Shown here piece by piece: positions 20,664-30,210 of a DNA stretch of 64,000 bases (its first letter is position 1; each line of letters opens with the position of its first letter). The stretch is from assembly GCA_951799405.1 (NCBI GenBank), contig OX637342.1:15237298-15301297 (forward strand), written 5' to 3'. A program made the translations under genes and the position numbers. The notes below the pieces were generated by a model. That model did no database searches. It was not told the DNA's origin and saw only the letters and a program-made list of their open reading frames with translations. The DNA comes from Agapetus fuscipes. Its lineage: Eukaryota; Arthropoda; Insecta; Trichoptera; Glossosomatidae.

Positions 20664-21491
20664 AGTTGTTTACCTCATACCATTTCCATTAAAAATAATC
20701 CCAGAAAAATGTCTGTTTTTCTCTCAACTTTTATATGAAGGTTGTACATAGATTGCCTCCGTACAAAGTGATCTCATATTAATTTCTACGTCAACACCCA
20801 TATATGTGTAGGCTAGTTGCGTTTAACACCACCTATATCGCTGTCCGCCTACTTGACCGGTTTCTCTGTCGGAAAACAAATGTGTGTGCATAGTGTCGTG
20901 TCACTGTAATATGGGAAATTCATTACAAAACATTTAATAGACCACGCTGTCGGTGTGTTTGGACAGCCCTGATTTATTGGGTCTACAATAATCTATAATT
21001 TAAGTCACAAATATGTGCAGAACATTAAAGATTTGTTCATTAACATTAACTTTCATTATCGAAAATATTGAATTTGTGAGTTTTTAAAAAGAAAAATAAA
21101 TATTAATGTGAATTTAAACTAAATGTTTATTTTTTTAGATAATTCTTATAATAATTATTAACGGTGTCATTCTCAAACAAAAGCCATGGATCATCCGCAG
21201 CCTACATTGAATTTTTCATTCAAAATACCTGTGCTCCGTCGATCAGCTATGGATTAATTGGTTTGTGAATAGCACTGTAATATATTTTTTTCTTTTGTTT
21301 ATTATAATTCCAAGGTTTATTATTTCATCTTGAAATTCTTAAGTACATTATTAAAGACCGACGTCATTAGAGTCCTTGACCCATACTGTAAAAGAATATT
21401 CACTTTTCCATTGCTACCCCTGTTTCAGAGAGGAACAGCAAGAGTAGAACGGTTTTGTTCATTTGAGGTTTGGGTATTAACTTAAAAGTAG
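20664..21491 (+). repeat. 828-bp tandem repeat, unit 1
   Basis: Begins GTTGTTTACCTCATACCATT and runs to TTAACTTAAAAGTA. It is followed directly by unit 2 at a constant offset of 828. The only differences I noticed are TACATAGATTG/TACATAGTTTG and AAGTCACAAAT/AAGTCGCAAAT. Its last 130 bases are the first half of an RTE-tail copy, cut at the junction. 20195-20660 has no recognised feature. Confidence 0.9.
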
Positions 21492-22319
21492 AGTTGTTTA
21501 CCTCATACCATTTCCATTAAAAATAATCCCAGAAAAATGTCTGTTTTTCTCTCAACTTTTATATGAAGGTTGTACATAGTTTGCCTCCGTACAAAGTGAT
21601 CTCATATTAATTTCTACGTCAACACCCATATATGTGTAGGCTAGTTGCGTTTAACACCACCTATATCGCTGTCCGCCTACTTGACCGGTTTCTCTGTCGG
21701 AAAACAAATGTGTGTGCATAGTGTCGTGTCACTGTAATATGGGAAATTCATTACAAAACATTTAATAGACCACGCTGTCGGTGTGTTTGGACAGCCCTGA
21801 TTTATTGGGTCTACAATAATCTATAATTTAAGTCGCAAATATGTGCAGAACATTAAAGATTTGTTCATTAACATTAACTTTCATTATCGAAAATATTGAA
21901 TTTGTGAGTTTTTAAAAAGAAAAATAAATATTAATGTGAATTTAAACTAAATGTTTATTTTTTTAGATAATTCTTATAATAATTATTAACGGTGTCATTC
22001 TCAAACAAAAGCCATGGATCATCCGCAGCCTACATTGAATTTTTCATTCAAAATACCTGTGCTCCGTCGATCAGCTATGGATTAATTGGTTTGTGAATAG
22101 CACTGTAATATATTTTTTTCTTTTGTTTATTATAATTCCAAGGTTTATTATTTCATCTTGAAATTCTTAAGTACATTATTAAAGACCGACGTCATTAGAG
22201 TCCTTGACCCATACTGTAAAAGAATATTCACTTTTCCATTGCTACCCCTGTTTCAGAGAGGAACAGCAAGAGTAGAACGGTTTTGTTCATTTGAGGTTTG
22301 GGTATTAACTTAAAAGTAC
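21492..22319 (+). repeat. 828-bp tandem repeat, unit 2
   Basis: Second, nearly identical unit. Here the RTE-tail at the end continues past the repeat boundary into CACATGCAGCATTGATAAGC, so this unit keeps the original right junction. No open frame of note lies in the unit. A CATATATGTGTAGGCTAGTT word resembles the SINE-A 3' end. Confidence 0.9.
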
Positions 22320-22435
22320 ACATGCAGCATTGATAAGCGCAAACTGACACGTGTCTGTTTGTGGGCATGCATTTAATATGAATTTTAAATAATATCTCTA
22401 ATAATATCTTTGCAACTTACATAGATTAATTATTA
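22188..22435 (+). repeat. RTE-tail copy spanning the duplication edge
   Basis: AGAGTCCTTGACCCATACTG, TTTCAGAGAGGAACAGCAAG, CACATGCAGCATTGATAAGC, TGTGGGCATGCATTTAATAT and ATCTTTGCAACTTACATAGA. A truncated twin is at 21360-21491. Confidence 0.65.
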
Positions 22436-22494
22436 TTGAATTCAGATACCGTACGAGTACCTACTAAAATAAACATCTATAAATATAATAATAT

Positions 22495-22740
22495 AATCTA
22501 TAATCTAAGTTGCAAGGATATATTCATTTAAAGCTCTCAGATGTATGCCCACAAACCAACAAGTGTAGTTCGCGCTTACAAATGCTGAATGTGTACTTAC
22601 AAATAAAATCCAACCTCAAATGAACATAAGCCCCACAACTTTTGCCGACCTTCCCTGAAACAGGGGTGACATTGGCAAAGTGACCCATTTTTTACAGTAT
22701 GGGTGGTCAGCCTCATACCAACCTATAAGTCAAGGAATAT
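22495..22740 (-). repeat. RTE-tail copy
   Basis: Minus orientation: TATAATCTAAGTTGCAAGGA at the 3' end, TCGCGCTTACAAATGCTGAA, CCGACCTTCCCTGAAACAGG, ACAGTATGGGTGGTCAGCC and CATACCAACCTATAAGTCAA. Confidence 0.75.
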
Positions 22741-22807
22741 GAATAATAAATTACATTTAAATATAAAAAAGAACAAAACCTTACAAAGAAAACATCCTCT
22801 GAATAAA

Positions 22808-23138
22808 AAAAAAACGCAACTAAGTTACACATATAGTGTAACTTCTTGCCGCGTTATTCCCGAAGGGGTCGCATGTGGCGAGTTAAACCTATTTATTTTT
22901 ACAGGTAAGGGGTCCGGCCTTACGCCAACCACTGTAGTTGAAGTGGGCGTTTTTCCAGCTCCCGAGAGGGCTGGTACTCATTGTGAAGGCTGAGTAAGCC
23001 TTGCCGGTATTTTATTTTGGGGTTTGAAATAAACACCGAAACGGGAAATCATTTCTGACACCCTCGGCGGGATTCGAACCCGAGCTCACGGCATGGAATT
23101 CAAGCACTCTACCAACTGAGCTACCGACCGGACTGTAT
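22808..23138 (-). mobile_element. SINE-A, full-length copy
   Basis: The best-preserved SINE-A. The minus-strand head has CGGTAGCTCAGTTGGTAGAG, CCATGCCGTGAGCTCGGG and box B GGTTCGAATCC. The body has GTGTCAGAAATGATTTCCCG, ATACCGGCAAGGCTTACTCA and GTTGGCGTAAGGCCGG. The tail is TCGGGAATAACGCGG, AAGTTACACTATATGTGTAA, CTTAGTTGCG, then T runs. Boxes A and B are both close to the Pol III consensus. 23140-23780 shows nothing recognised. Confidence 0.85.
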
Positions 23139-23782
23139 ATTATATATTAGAAATGTTATTTTTTACCTATTTTACGTAAAACGGGTAGGATTTTGGGGGC
23201 GTATAGAATGCCGGGCTTCTACAGGATAATTCCACATACACTCCCATTTTCCTACCTTTCTAACGCCCCCTTTTCCAGCCTAACAATGTTAATCTTCCCT
23301 CCATCCCACGGCAATCAAATTAACGCTTAAAAATTCACAAAGCTTTAACCACGAAAAAACAAAACCGCGTAAACTTCATTTTGTATCCAATTATCCAGCG
23401 TGCTTGGAATGATGGCACAATCATAATAGCAGAAGATTTTGTCCTAAAACCTACGAAACTTTTACTTACTTTTATTGATGCAAATATGCCGTGTCTTTGG
23501 CTACCCTTAGTGTAAAGATGACTAAACTACAGTTAGAGTATTGTTACTTTTATAAGGCCCGGTATTTTCAACGCTAGTATTTGTGACTTACAACTGGTAA
23601 GCAAAACCACCCACACGATTGACAGAGGTGCGTCCTTTTCACTCAATATAAAGTCGCTTTGCTAACGTTGTGAATACTCGGCCTAATTGATTTTATGTTC
23701 AAGAATCAGACCAGTCTGTAATCTAGTCGATAAAGATTGAAGCGAAAGGCTGTGGGAAAAAAGGTACGGACTGAAGATCAGT

Positions 23783-24030
23783 CCGTAGCTCAGTGGTAGC
23801 ACTTTGGACTCATAAATAGTAGGTCGTGGGTTCGAATTCCGTTGGAGCAAAAAATAAACCTTCAAATATGCTATTCGCTACGTTGAAAAATTCATATTGT
23901 ACCTTTACCAAAGACCAGCCACTAAAGGTTCATCTAGCCCTACAGCTCCTGAGCCTTGTTTGTGAATTGGTGCTTTCTTTAGCGACGACCAAGCTTGCAG
24001 AGGGATTTTAAGGTATAATTCACCCTAATA
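23783..24030 (+). mobile_element. SINE-B1 copy
   Basis: GTCCGTAGCTCAGTGGTAGC (box A intact), GGGTTCGAATTCC (box B), the body CAAATATGCTATTCGCTACG, and GACGACCAAGCTTGCAGAGG, then a degraded La-type tail. Confidence 0.7.
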
Positions 24031-24119
24031 TTATTATTGAGTCAACGCTTAAACAACACATTCCCTTAGTCAGATGATATCTGAAATGAGTGTTATTATG
24101 AGCAGTTTGACCTTTAGTA

Positions 24120-24432
24120 TAAGCGGGGTGTGTTTCATCCTCTGCTAAATATTCAGGACGGGGCTGCCAAAACCATCCCCTGGTGGATAATTATGGAAAC
24201 GATAAGCGAAGCGAGCGGCCAAGACAACCTTAAACTTGCTGCAAAAACAACCAAATCGATTTTTGTGGGCACAACCATGGATTCAGTCCATGCTTCATTG
24301 GCGTAGAAGAGACACGACTCCTGATGACGTGCTATGTAACTCAGACGAAACGTTGAGAAATTTGAGCTTCTCCACACCACAAACCCCCAAACGAACAAAC
24401 AATAAAATAGAACAAGCAGCAGGCATCTCTTG
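24120..24432 (+). repeat. Possible Penelope-like fragment with hammerhead-like motif
   Basis: Unique-looking sequence that ends where SINE-B2 starts. It contains the CTGATGA..GAAACGTTGAG motif described at 24316-24360, which is typical of Penelope-like element termini. No GIY-YIG endonuclease or RT coding sequence is recognisable. Confidence 0.35.
24316..24360 (+). ncRNA. Hammerhead-like motif, divergent family
   Basis: The core is CTGATGA at 24321 and GAAA at 24347. Helix III would be ACGT (self-complementary), the cleavage-site base T, and helix I CTC/GAG adjacent to the core. Helix II is long and poorly paired, so activity is doubtful. Confidence 0.4.
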
Positions 24433-24745
24433 GACCGGTCCGTAGTCCAGTGGCAACACTTCAGACTCGTAAATGGAAGGTTGGGGTTCGAATCCCTGTG
24501 GAGCACAAAAAATATGCCATTTATATTTTCAAATATGCTCTTCGCTGGGTTGAAATATTCATAAAAGCCTTTAACAAAGATCGGTCACTACAAGTCCATC
24601 CAGCCTCACAGCAACTGGGTCTTGCTTGAGTATTGGCGCTTTGTAGCGACAACCAAGCTCGTAAACTGCAGCACTACAACAATTGCCAGAGACCTCTAGA
24701 GTCTCTGAAATCTAGGGAGTCTCCCGCACAGGATTTATTAAAAAA
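24433..24745 (+). mobile_element. SINE-B2, full-length copy
   Basis: Head ACCGGTCCGTAGTCCAGTGG, ACTCGTAAATGGAAGG, box B GGGTTCGAATCCC. The body has ATGCTCTTCGCTGGGTTGAA, and the tail GCAGCACTACAACAATTG, CCTCTAGAGTCTCTGAAATC and CTCCCGCACAGGATTTATTA, then A-rich. 24750-25380 has no recognised gene. Confidence 0.8.
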
Positions 24746-25384
24746 AAAACTAATACAACAGGACTTTCTACAAGTTGTTTCTTGTTTCCTTTACATTTGA
24801 GTTCTGTCACATCTTCAAATGATGATGATGATGTTACAATGACACACAGGTCTGATTTTTGTGTGCATAAAAAAAAATACAACTTAATATTTTTTTTAAC
24901 ACTGAATATTCCGAGATTTATTTTGTTCAAGCTATAGGTATATCATGCCCCCCCACCCTTGTACAATATAATAATCCCAACTTTGACCTTACTCCCATAA
25001 ATGCAGCGAAACGAGTCTGGGCGCACAGAATTTTGCAAAACTTCGCGAACATTTTAACTCGATTATGACATTTGCCAAAAATTCTAATCCAAAATATTCC
25101 AGCAGTTTGTTTGCGAAAGTACGTTTCGTTAGGAATGAATTATTTTAATTATTGCTTCAACTTTGCTTTAAGCGAAACAAATTTTCATAAAATTGTACGG
25201 AAAGTAGTTTAGATTGCAACGTAACAAACGATTTTGTTGTTTAATCATTTAAATGTTCTGTTTTAATTGAATTTACTGATTTATTTTCATGTAGATGGTT
25301 TAATTAGTTTAGCGCTATTTTGTGTGTTACTTCTAACTCAAGAAGTTTGGATATCGCTTTAGAAAACGCCAATTACACAACCTT

Positions 25385-25485
25385 GCAGATCTCCCGCTCT
25401 TTCCTGAAGCAGGAGTGACATCCGCAAAGTGAATCAAATTAAACTATATGAGTGGTTAGCCTCAGACTTAAACATAAGTCAAGGC
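25385..25485 (-). repeat. RTE-tail fragment
   Basis: TCCTGAAGCAGGAGTGACAT, GCAAAGTGAATC, TGAGTGGTTAGCCTCAGAC and CATAAGTCAAGG match the first third of the RTE-tail (reverse). Confidence 0.5.
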
Positions 25486-25506
25486 ACAATAATTATACAA
25501 CACAGA

Positions 25507-25668
25507 TTGTCCCGTCGATAGCTCAGTTGGTAAAGTGCTTGCATTCCATGCCGAGAGCTCGGGTACGAATCTCATCGAGAGTGTGAAAAATGATTTCCCG
25601 TTTCGGTGTTTATTTCAAACCCAAAATAAAAATACCGGCAAACCCAACTCAGCTTTCGCAAGAAATGA
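25507..25668 (+). mobile_element. SINE-A, 5' half
   Basis: GTCGATAGCTCAGTTGGTAA, TTCCATGCCGAGAGCTCGGG, ATGATTTCCCGTTTCGGTGT and AAAATACCGGCAAACCCA. The 3' half is replaced by sequence resembling a SINE-B body word (GGACCTTTGGTGAC). Box A is close to consensus. Box B is changed to GGTACGAATC. Confidence 0.7.
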
Positions 25669-25789
25669 ATGGACCTTTGGTGACTTATAATAAAATCCAG
25701 CGGATAGGATGTTTTGAAAATTATACCTCTTTTTGTTGTCGGTTGGGAATCGAATCTACGATCTATTAATTATTATTTCATTGGAAAAG

Positions 25790-25858
25790 TGAACCAATTT
25801 TCAGAGTTATGGTCGTTAGCCTCATAATGACCTATTAGTCAAGTAACAAAACATTTAA
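25790..25858 (-). repeat. RTE-tail fragment
   Basis: GTGAACCAATTTTCAGAG, GTTAGCCTCATAATGACC and TTAGTCAAGTAAC form a short diverged 5' part of the tail. Confidence 0.4.
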
Positions 25859-25965
25859 TAGGCATTAATGAAATAAGTATATGAAAACAGACAATAAACG
25901 GAAAAAATATAATTAATTAAATAAATACACTGTTTAAATTCAGTTTTATTATTTTATTTTAAATA

Positions 25966-26003
25966 TGTCAAACGTTTTCGCCTAACAAGGCATCCTCAGG
26001 ACA
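25966..26003 (-). ncRNA. Hammerhead-like motif, HHR unit
   Basis: On the minus strand: helix I TGTC/GACA, core CTGAGGA, one extra T, helix II GCC/GGC, GAAA, helix III AACGTT, and T at the cleavage position. The layout matches the copy in the opposite arm. Confidence 0.6.
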
Positions 26004-26065
26004 ATGACAATGACAAATCAAAATTTTTTTTTTTTTGGAATTTAATTTTGATTTGTTATTGTCAT

Positions 26066-26103
26066 TGTCCTGAGGATGCCTTTTTAGGCGAAAACGTTTG
26101 ACA
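26066..26103 (+). ncRNA. Hammerhead-like motif, HHR unit
   Basis: TGTC at 26066-26069 can pair with GACA at 26100-26103. CTGAGGA at 26070, GCC..GGC helix II, GAAA at 26090, then AACGTT and T. This is the type I layout with a minimal helix III. Such helices usually fold as dimers in known Penelope-like hammerheads. Confidence 0.6.
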
Positions 26104-26439
26104 TATTTAAAATAAAATAATAAAAGTGAATTTAAACAGTGTATTTATTTAATTAATTATACAATGGACTTTCACTGTGTAAACCACCAAACCCTGAAAA
26201 ATATGGAAAAAATATGTATTAAAAACAATATTAAAATTGAAATAAAAATTCAAATTTAAAAGACAGCCGCCAATTTCGCAGGTCAACTGCTATTCATACT
26301 TCGCATGTACTTCGTTCATTTCATACGACGTTGGTAAAATCCAGATGCAAAGGTCAAACGTATTTTTATTAACTTGTTTACTTAAAAAATATAGCCTTTT
26401 TAAATTGCTCCATAAAATCAATATTCCCCCCAGGTCGGC

Positions 26440-26736
26440 TCAATGCAAGGGAGAGGGGGGGATTGCGAATTTACTCGTAGCGTATTTTTCATCCCTCCAG
26501 ACAAACATGTGTAGGGTTCGATCCCCTAATGGACTACGACAGGCCCAATACAAATGGTGCGCGGTGACTGAAGATGTTCCAAATGGATGTCCACTCATGT
26601 GGTCATCAATAACCTGGTGGTACTTGAAGATAATTGATGGAGACGTTCCACTTGGAAGAATGTGATGCTGTATTATCATTAGATATCCAAGCCTATATAT
26701 TTTTATATCCTTGTAGTATACACAAGATATAAACAA
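26440..26736 (-). other. Short open frame, unassigned
   Basis: A 98-residue frame between repeats with no recognisable domain, signal peptide or repeat match. A GGGTTCGATCCCC-like word on the plus strand (26515) hints that part may be an old tRNA-derived repeat. I do not claim it is a gene. Confidence 0.15.
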
Positions 26737-26754
26737 TTTTTAATGATAAAAATA

Positions 26755-27062
26755 TAAAAGTACAGAAAAAAGGCGGTTGATCTGCAATGTTGATGGCTTA
26801 GGATTTTATGATTTAGGTTAAATGATGATTTTTTTGGTGAGCGCTGTTGTTTTGTGAATCACAATTTCATATTATCCCTTGACTTATAGATTGGTATTTT
26901 GCTGACCACCCATACTGTAAAAAAAATGGTTCACTTTGTCAATTTAACTCTTGTTTCAGAGAAGGACGGCAAAAGTTGTCGGGCTTATGTTCATGTTTTT
27001 GGAGGTTTGGTTTTTGAATTGTAAGTACACACGCAGCATTTTTACCATTAGACTACTGTCCG
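26755..27062 (+). repeat. RTE-tail copy with nested SINE-B1 end
   Basis: GGCGGTTGATCTGCAATGTT (RTE ORF end), then TTTTTTGGTGAGCGCTGTTG (SINE-B1 tail, reverse), then the RTE-tail from CCTTGACTTATAGATTGGTA to GTACACACGCAGCATTTT. Confidence 0.5.
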
Positions 27063-27109
27063 GTCAATTGTTAAAAATATATATTTAAGATAATTGTTCC
27101 TCGCTGCGT

Positions 27110-27325
27110 TCGTTCCTAAACTTATAAGAGTGACCACCCGAAATGTAAAAAATGGTTCATTTTACCAATGCCACTCTTGTGTCATGGCAAGAATTGCAAG
27201 GCTAATACGAATTTAAGGTTTTATTTTTATTTTGTAATTACACATGTGGCATGTGTAATCATGAACTTCCACGTGTCTGCTTGTTGGCGTGTATTTGCTA
27301 TGAACCTTAAATTTTAAAATACATT
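27110..27325 (+). repeat. RTE-tail copy, diverged
   Basis: GAGTGACCACCCGAAATG, ATTTTACCAATGCCACTC, TACACATGTGGCATGTGTAA and CACGTGTCTGCTTG. It ends before the usual TTAGATT tail. Confidence 0.5.
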
Positions 27326-27639
27326 TTGCACTAAAAAGTTTCAAACCTGATTTTTCAGCTGAAAATATTATCACAAAGTGAACAAAAAAATCAACGAGAA
27401 ATCTATTTTTTTTTTTTGGCGTACATCCATTATTTTTGGATAATTGGTAGTTTACAATTTAAATCACTGCAGGGATTATCCGACCGCAGTCCAAATTAAA
27501 ACTTTTCCAAAATTCCCCAAAATATCAGTAGAATTACAGTGCTCCAAATGAACGCGGCCTTTATTCGCATTAACGCTTTGTAATTATAAACCTTTTTTAT
27601 TTTTATTTTCGTTTTAGTACCCTGGGTTGCTAAAAAGTT

Positions 27640-27760
27640 GCGTCAACCCCTTTTCGATTGCGTGAATCGAAAAATGTATAAAAACCATATCCTTCACTAG
27701 GAGTGCCGTAGTTTATTTCATACATTTTCAGTTTAGCCAATCGAGTTTATGTATTTTTTT
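27640..27760. repeat. MITE-5 (palindromic, TCGATTGCG ends)
   Basis: TTTTCGATTGCGTGAATCGA, AAAATGTATAAAAACC, CACTAGGAGTGCCGTAG and TTTCATACATTTTCAG, CCAATCGAG. A second copy at 57755-57862 has the same ends and centre. Confidence 0.5.
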
Positions 27761-27789
27761 ATACTCGGAGTAAGGTACCTCAAGTATAC

Positions 27790-27915
27790 AACTTTACCTA
27801 TAGCGTTGTAATAAAAACGTAAGGGAATGAAAAGGCGCCTCTAGAGTGTTTTTTTAATTTCCATATATGTTTTGTAAAACGTTATGGTTAAGTATAAACG
27901 TGATGTGTTTTTACC
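27790..27915. repeat. MITE-2 copy
   Basis: AAGGCGCCTCTAGAGTG, ATATATGTTTTGTAAAACGT and ATGGTTAAGTATAAACG match 16340-16460 and 41640-41810. 27920-28080 shows nothing. Confidence 0.35.
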
Positions 27916-28084
27916 TGTACAGGGTTGATTGCAAAAGTAGTACCTGAAAGTTTTCCCGAGGGTCTAAAAGTTTTTTTATCCATTTAAATTATTACCTGGG
28001 TCCATTTTTGTGGAAGTAATTGTATAATTTAATGGTAGTTAAAAAAACATTGGCCGTATCAAAAGCAATTTCTGCGGTTCGATA

Positions 28085-28235
28085 GTATGGACGATAGTTC
28101 AGTTGATAAAATTCTCGCGTTTAGTGCTACAAGACCTTAGTTCTATCTCCATCAATAGTGCCTGAAATATTTTCCCAAATCGGTTTCTAATTGAAAGTCA
28201 GAAATAAAATAAGACTTTTCCCCAAAAGAGACTCT
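28085..28235 (+). repeat. SINE-A-like relic
   Basis: GACGATAGTTCAGTTGATAA (old box A), AGTGCCTGAAATATTTTCCC and AATCGGTTTCTAATTGAAAG follow the SINE-A order with heavy divergence. Confidence 0.4.
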
Positions 28236-28244
28236 TTAGTATAA

Positions 28245-28440
28245 TAATAATCTTTAGTTTATGTTGCAAAGATAAATTAACATTTAAAGCTCATATCAAA
28301 TGCATGCTCACAAACAAACTCGTGTGCTTCGCGCCAACAAATGCTGAAGGTATTCTTACAAATAAAATCCAAACCTCAAATGAACATAAACCCTACAACT
28401 TTTGCCGACCTTCCCTGACACAGGGGTGACTCTCGAGTAT
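28245..28440 (-). repeat. RTE-tail copy, 5' truncated at a SINE-A joint
   Basis: GTTTATGTTGCAAAGATAAA, ATGCATGCTCACAAACAAAC, CCGACCTTCCCTGACACAGG, GGTGAC. It then changes abruptly to SINE-A at 28443. Confidence 0.6.
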
Positions 28441-28442
28441 CA

Positions 28443-28625
28443 AAAATAAAATTTCAGCAAGGCTTACTCAGCGTTTACAAGGAAGCAGAATCTACCCTTT
28501 AAGTAGCTGAGAAAACTCCACTCTAAGTGAATTTATTGGCCAACACATTAACCTGTAAAAAAAAAATGATTCCACTCGCCACTCGCCTTTCGGGGACCAT
28601 GGTGTAAGACTGTACGGTGTACATA
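28443..28625 (+). mobile_element. SINE-A, 3' half
   Basis: AGCAAGGCTTACTCAGCG, TTCCACTCGCCACTCGCC, TTTCGGGGACCATGG. It lacks the tRNA head. Confidence 0.45.
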
Positions 28626-28682
28626 AGATGCGAAGCTTACTTGTGTAATAACGTGGGTTGAAAAATGCACTTAGAGACAATA

Positions 28683-28865
28683 GATCTATACAAAGAACGT
28701 AGTCTAGTAGTTAGCGCTTCTGACACGTAAATGGAATGTCGAATATACCATTTATATTTTCAAATATGCTCTTTGCAGGATTGAAAGGAACATATACCTT
28801 TACCAAAGACCAAAGGTTCATCCAGCCTTACAGCAACTGGTTTTTGCTTGAGAATTTTCACACGT
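28683..28865 (+). mobile_element. SINE-B copy with box B deleted
   Basis: ACGTAGTCTAGTAGTTAGCG, ACACGTAAATGGAATG, then directly ATACCATTTATATTTTCAAA, so the box B segment is lost. The body continues to GCAACTGGTTTTTGCTTGAG. 28870-29500 shows only a short MITE-2-like word at 29240. Confidence 0.55.
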
Positions 28866-29499
28866 ATCGAATAACAGTCCTAAGCAAGCAATAACAAAAT
28901 ATTCGTTTGCGTTTTTTCTATCAAGCCGGTCGGGCGACGACACAATTTCGTCCTTGTTAATTCAAGTGCAGAACTCATTAAACGCATTCTGTTAGTTGTA
29001 CCTGTAACCCTGTCGCCTTTCCACTAGGAGTAGTCGTATTAGTGAGAAGCTGTCTTATGTAGGCCCTATAGATTAACACACCGGAAGTTGTCTGCTAATT
29101 TGATTACATCCGGGATGTTATACCACAATTCCGGATTATTTGAATAGGACATCTACGCATCCCATATTACTGTTCTGTTATATGACCTACATTATATTGT
29201 CAATAATTCAACAATACCCAAATTGCAGTTTTACCAAAAATGTATGCAAACTAACACGCTCACTAGTAACGCTATTTTGGTTTCTCTACATTTTTATTGA
29301 GACGCTTGTGTTAAGTTTAAGCAAAATGCTTTATACTTGCGATACAGTTCATGATTGCAGACAATGTTAACACTGGTATTTGATTTTACATGCAAATTGT
29401 GTGAACATTACAATCAGGAAGTAATAACAATCTTTGGCGCTGTGGACAGATGGTCTTAGGGCCGGTCTTACAAACGAGAGATCAAATATCCGTAAGTAT

Positions 29500-29632
29500 C
29501 TCCAGAGTCATAATGAAAGGACGGCTTATATGAAAAAGGTTATGACTCTGGATGAAATGAAAGAAGTATGCAAGGACAGGAAGAAGTGGCGACTAATCTT
29601 CAATGTTGATTTGTAATGTTGGCTCATTCATT
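29500..29632 (+). pseudogene. RTE-like ORF end fragment
   Basis: Encodes MKKVMTLDEMKEVCKDRKKW in frame, the C-terminal motif that precedes the RTE-tail in other copies (17190, 39240, 55880 reverse). The UTR is absent here. Confidence 0.6.
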
Positions 29633-29829
29633 TGCTACATTTTTGCTATAGGAAAGTATTGCCTACGAAGTACTGTACTGACCTGCGAAGATACAGAGAA
29701 GCTCTTAATTGTAGTTGAGTAAATTTATATTTCTATTTTACATTTGTTTATCCTAATATCTTGAGTTAACTAAGTTTATAGTATTAGAACCAAGATTTAA
29801 GATGGTAGTATTAAAATATGAATTAATGT

Positions 29830-30016
29830 AATAATTATTATTTATTTAGGGACATATTGTGTACAAGCTCTCTACGCCTGAGATACAGGATTTCCTAGTT
29901 CAGGCACATCTATTATTTTCTTATTAAGTTAAAGTCCTTATGTGTACAAATGTAATTTTAAGAGGTGTTTTTGTATAAATAAATAAATAAATAATAAGAA
30001 TTATTATTATTATTAT
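29830..30016 (+). repeat. Possible LINE 3' end plus microsatellites
   Basis: TGTACAAGCTCTCTACGCCT and a following 100 bases end in (AATA)n at 29978-29995 and (ATT)n at 30000-30016. The layout resembles a LINE 3' UTR with a simple-repeat end, but no coding part is attached. Confidence 0.3.
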
Positions 30017-30079
30017 TGCCATTTTTGTATAGATTTCTTTATAAGATTTTGTTCTTTTTTTATACTTGAATGTTATTAA

Positions 30080-30210
30080 TAATTTTCAGGGTTTGGTGGC
30101 TTACACAGTGAAAGTCCATTGTATATTAATTAAATGAACAAAGTTTTAGTTCACTTTTATAATTTTATTTCTGTCTAGCACTTTCGCCTACAAGGCATCT
30201 TCAGGACAAT
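30080..30210 (-). mobile_element. Single HHR unit (not palindromic)
   Basis: On the plus strand: AGGGTTTGGTGGCTTACACA, GTGAAAGTCCATTG, TTAATTAAATGAAC, AGTTCACTTTTATAATT, then the motif 30172-30208. The gene-like direction is minus (ribozyme first, conserved flank last), 130 bp. This shows what one unit looks like outside palindromes C, D and E. 30215-31640 has no recognised feature except a MITE-like word near 31365. Confidence 0.6.
30172..30208 (-). ncRNA. Hammerhead-like motif, HHR unit
   Basis: Minus strand: TGTC, CTGAAGA, T, GCC-TTGTA-GGC, GAAA, a GTGCT segment giving AGTGCT with one G-U in helix III, A at the cleavage position, then GACA pairing with TGTC. Confidence 0.6.

Larger units (their letters stand above)
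25909..26206. mobile_element. Palindrome C: inverted pair of hammerhead units
   Basis: Arms 25909-26025 and 26044-26160 are near-perfect reverse complements, with a T-rich loop. Each arm carries a hammerhead-like motif near the loop (25966-26003 minus, 26066-26103 plus). Outside the right arm lies the family flank GGACTTTCACTGTGTAAACC and ACCAAACCCTG (26165-26200), shared with 30088-30125 and 53573-53620. The structure fits two head-to-head copies of one short retroelement unit. Confidence 0.7.

Noticed and set aside
20664..22319. CRISPR array or satellite.
   Set aside because: Only two units of 828 bp and no spacer pattern. Elsewhere no array of short regularly spaced repeats is seen.
26440..26736. 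98-residue minus frame as a possible gene.
   Set aside because: No domain, no signal, and the region is bordered by repeat relics. It is listed only as unassigned.
29978..30016. (AATA)n and (ATT)n as a regulatory element.
   Set aside because: Ordinary microsatellites, probably the simple-repeat end of a LINE.
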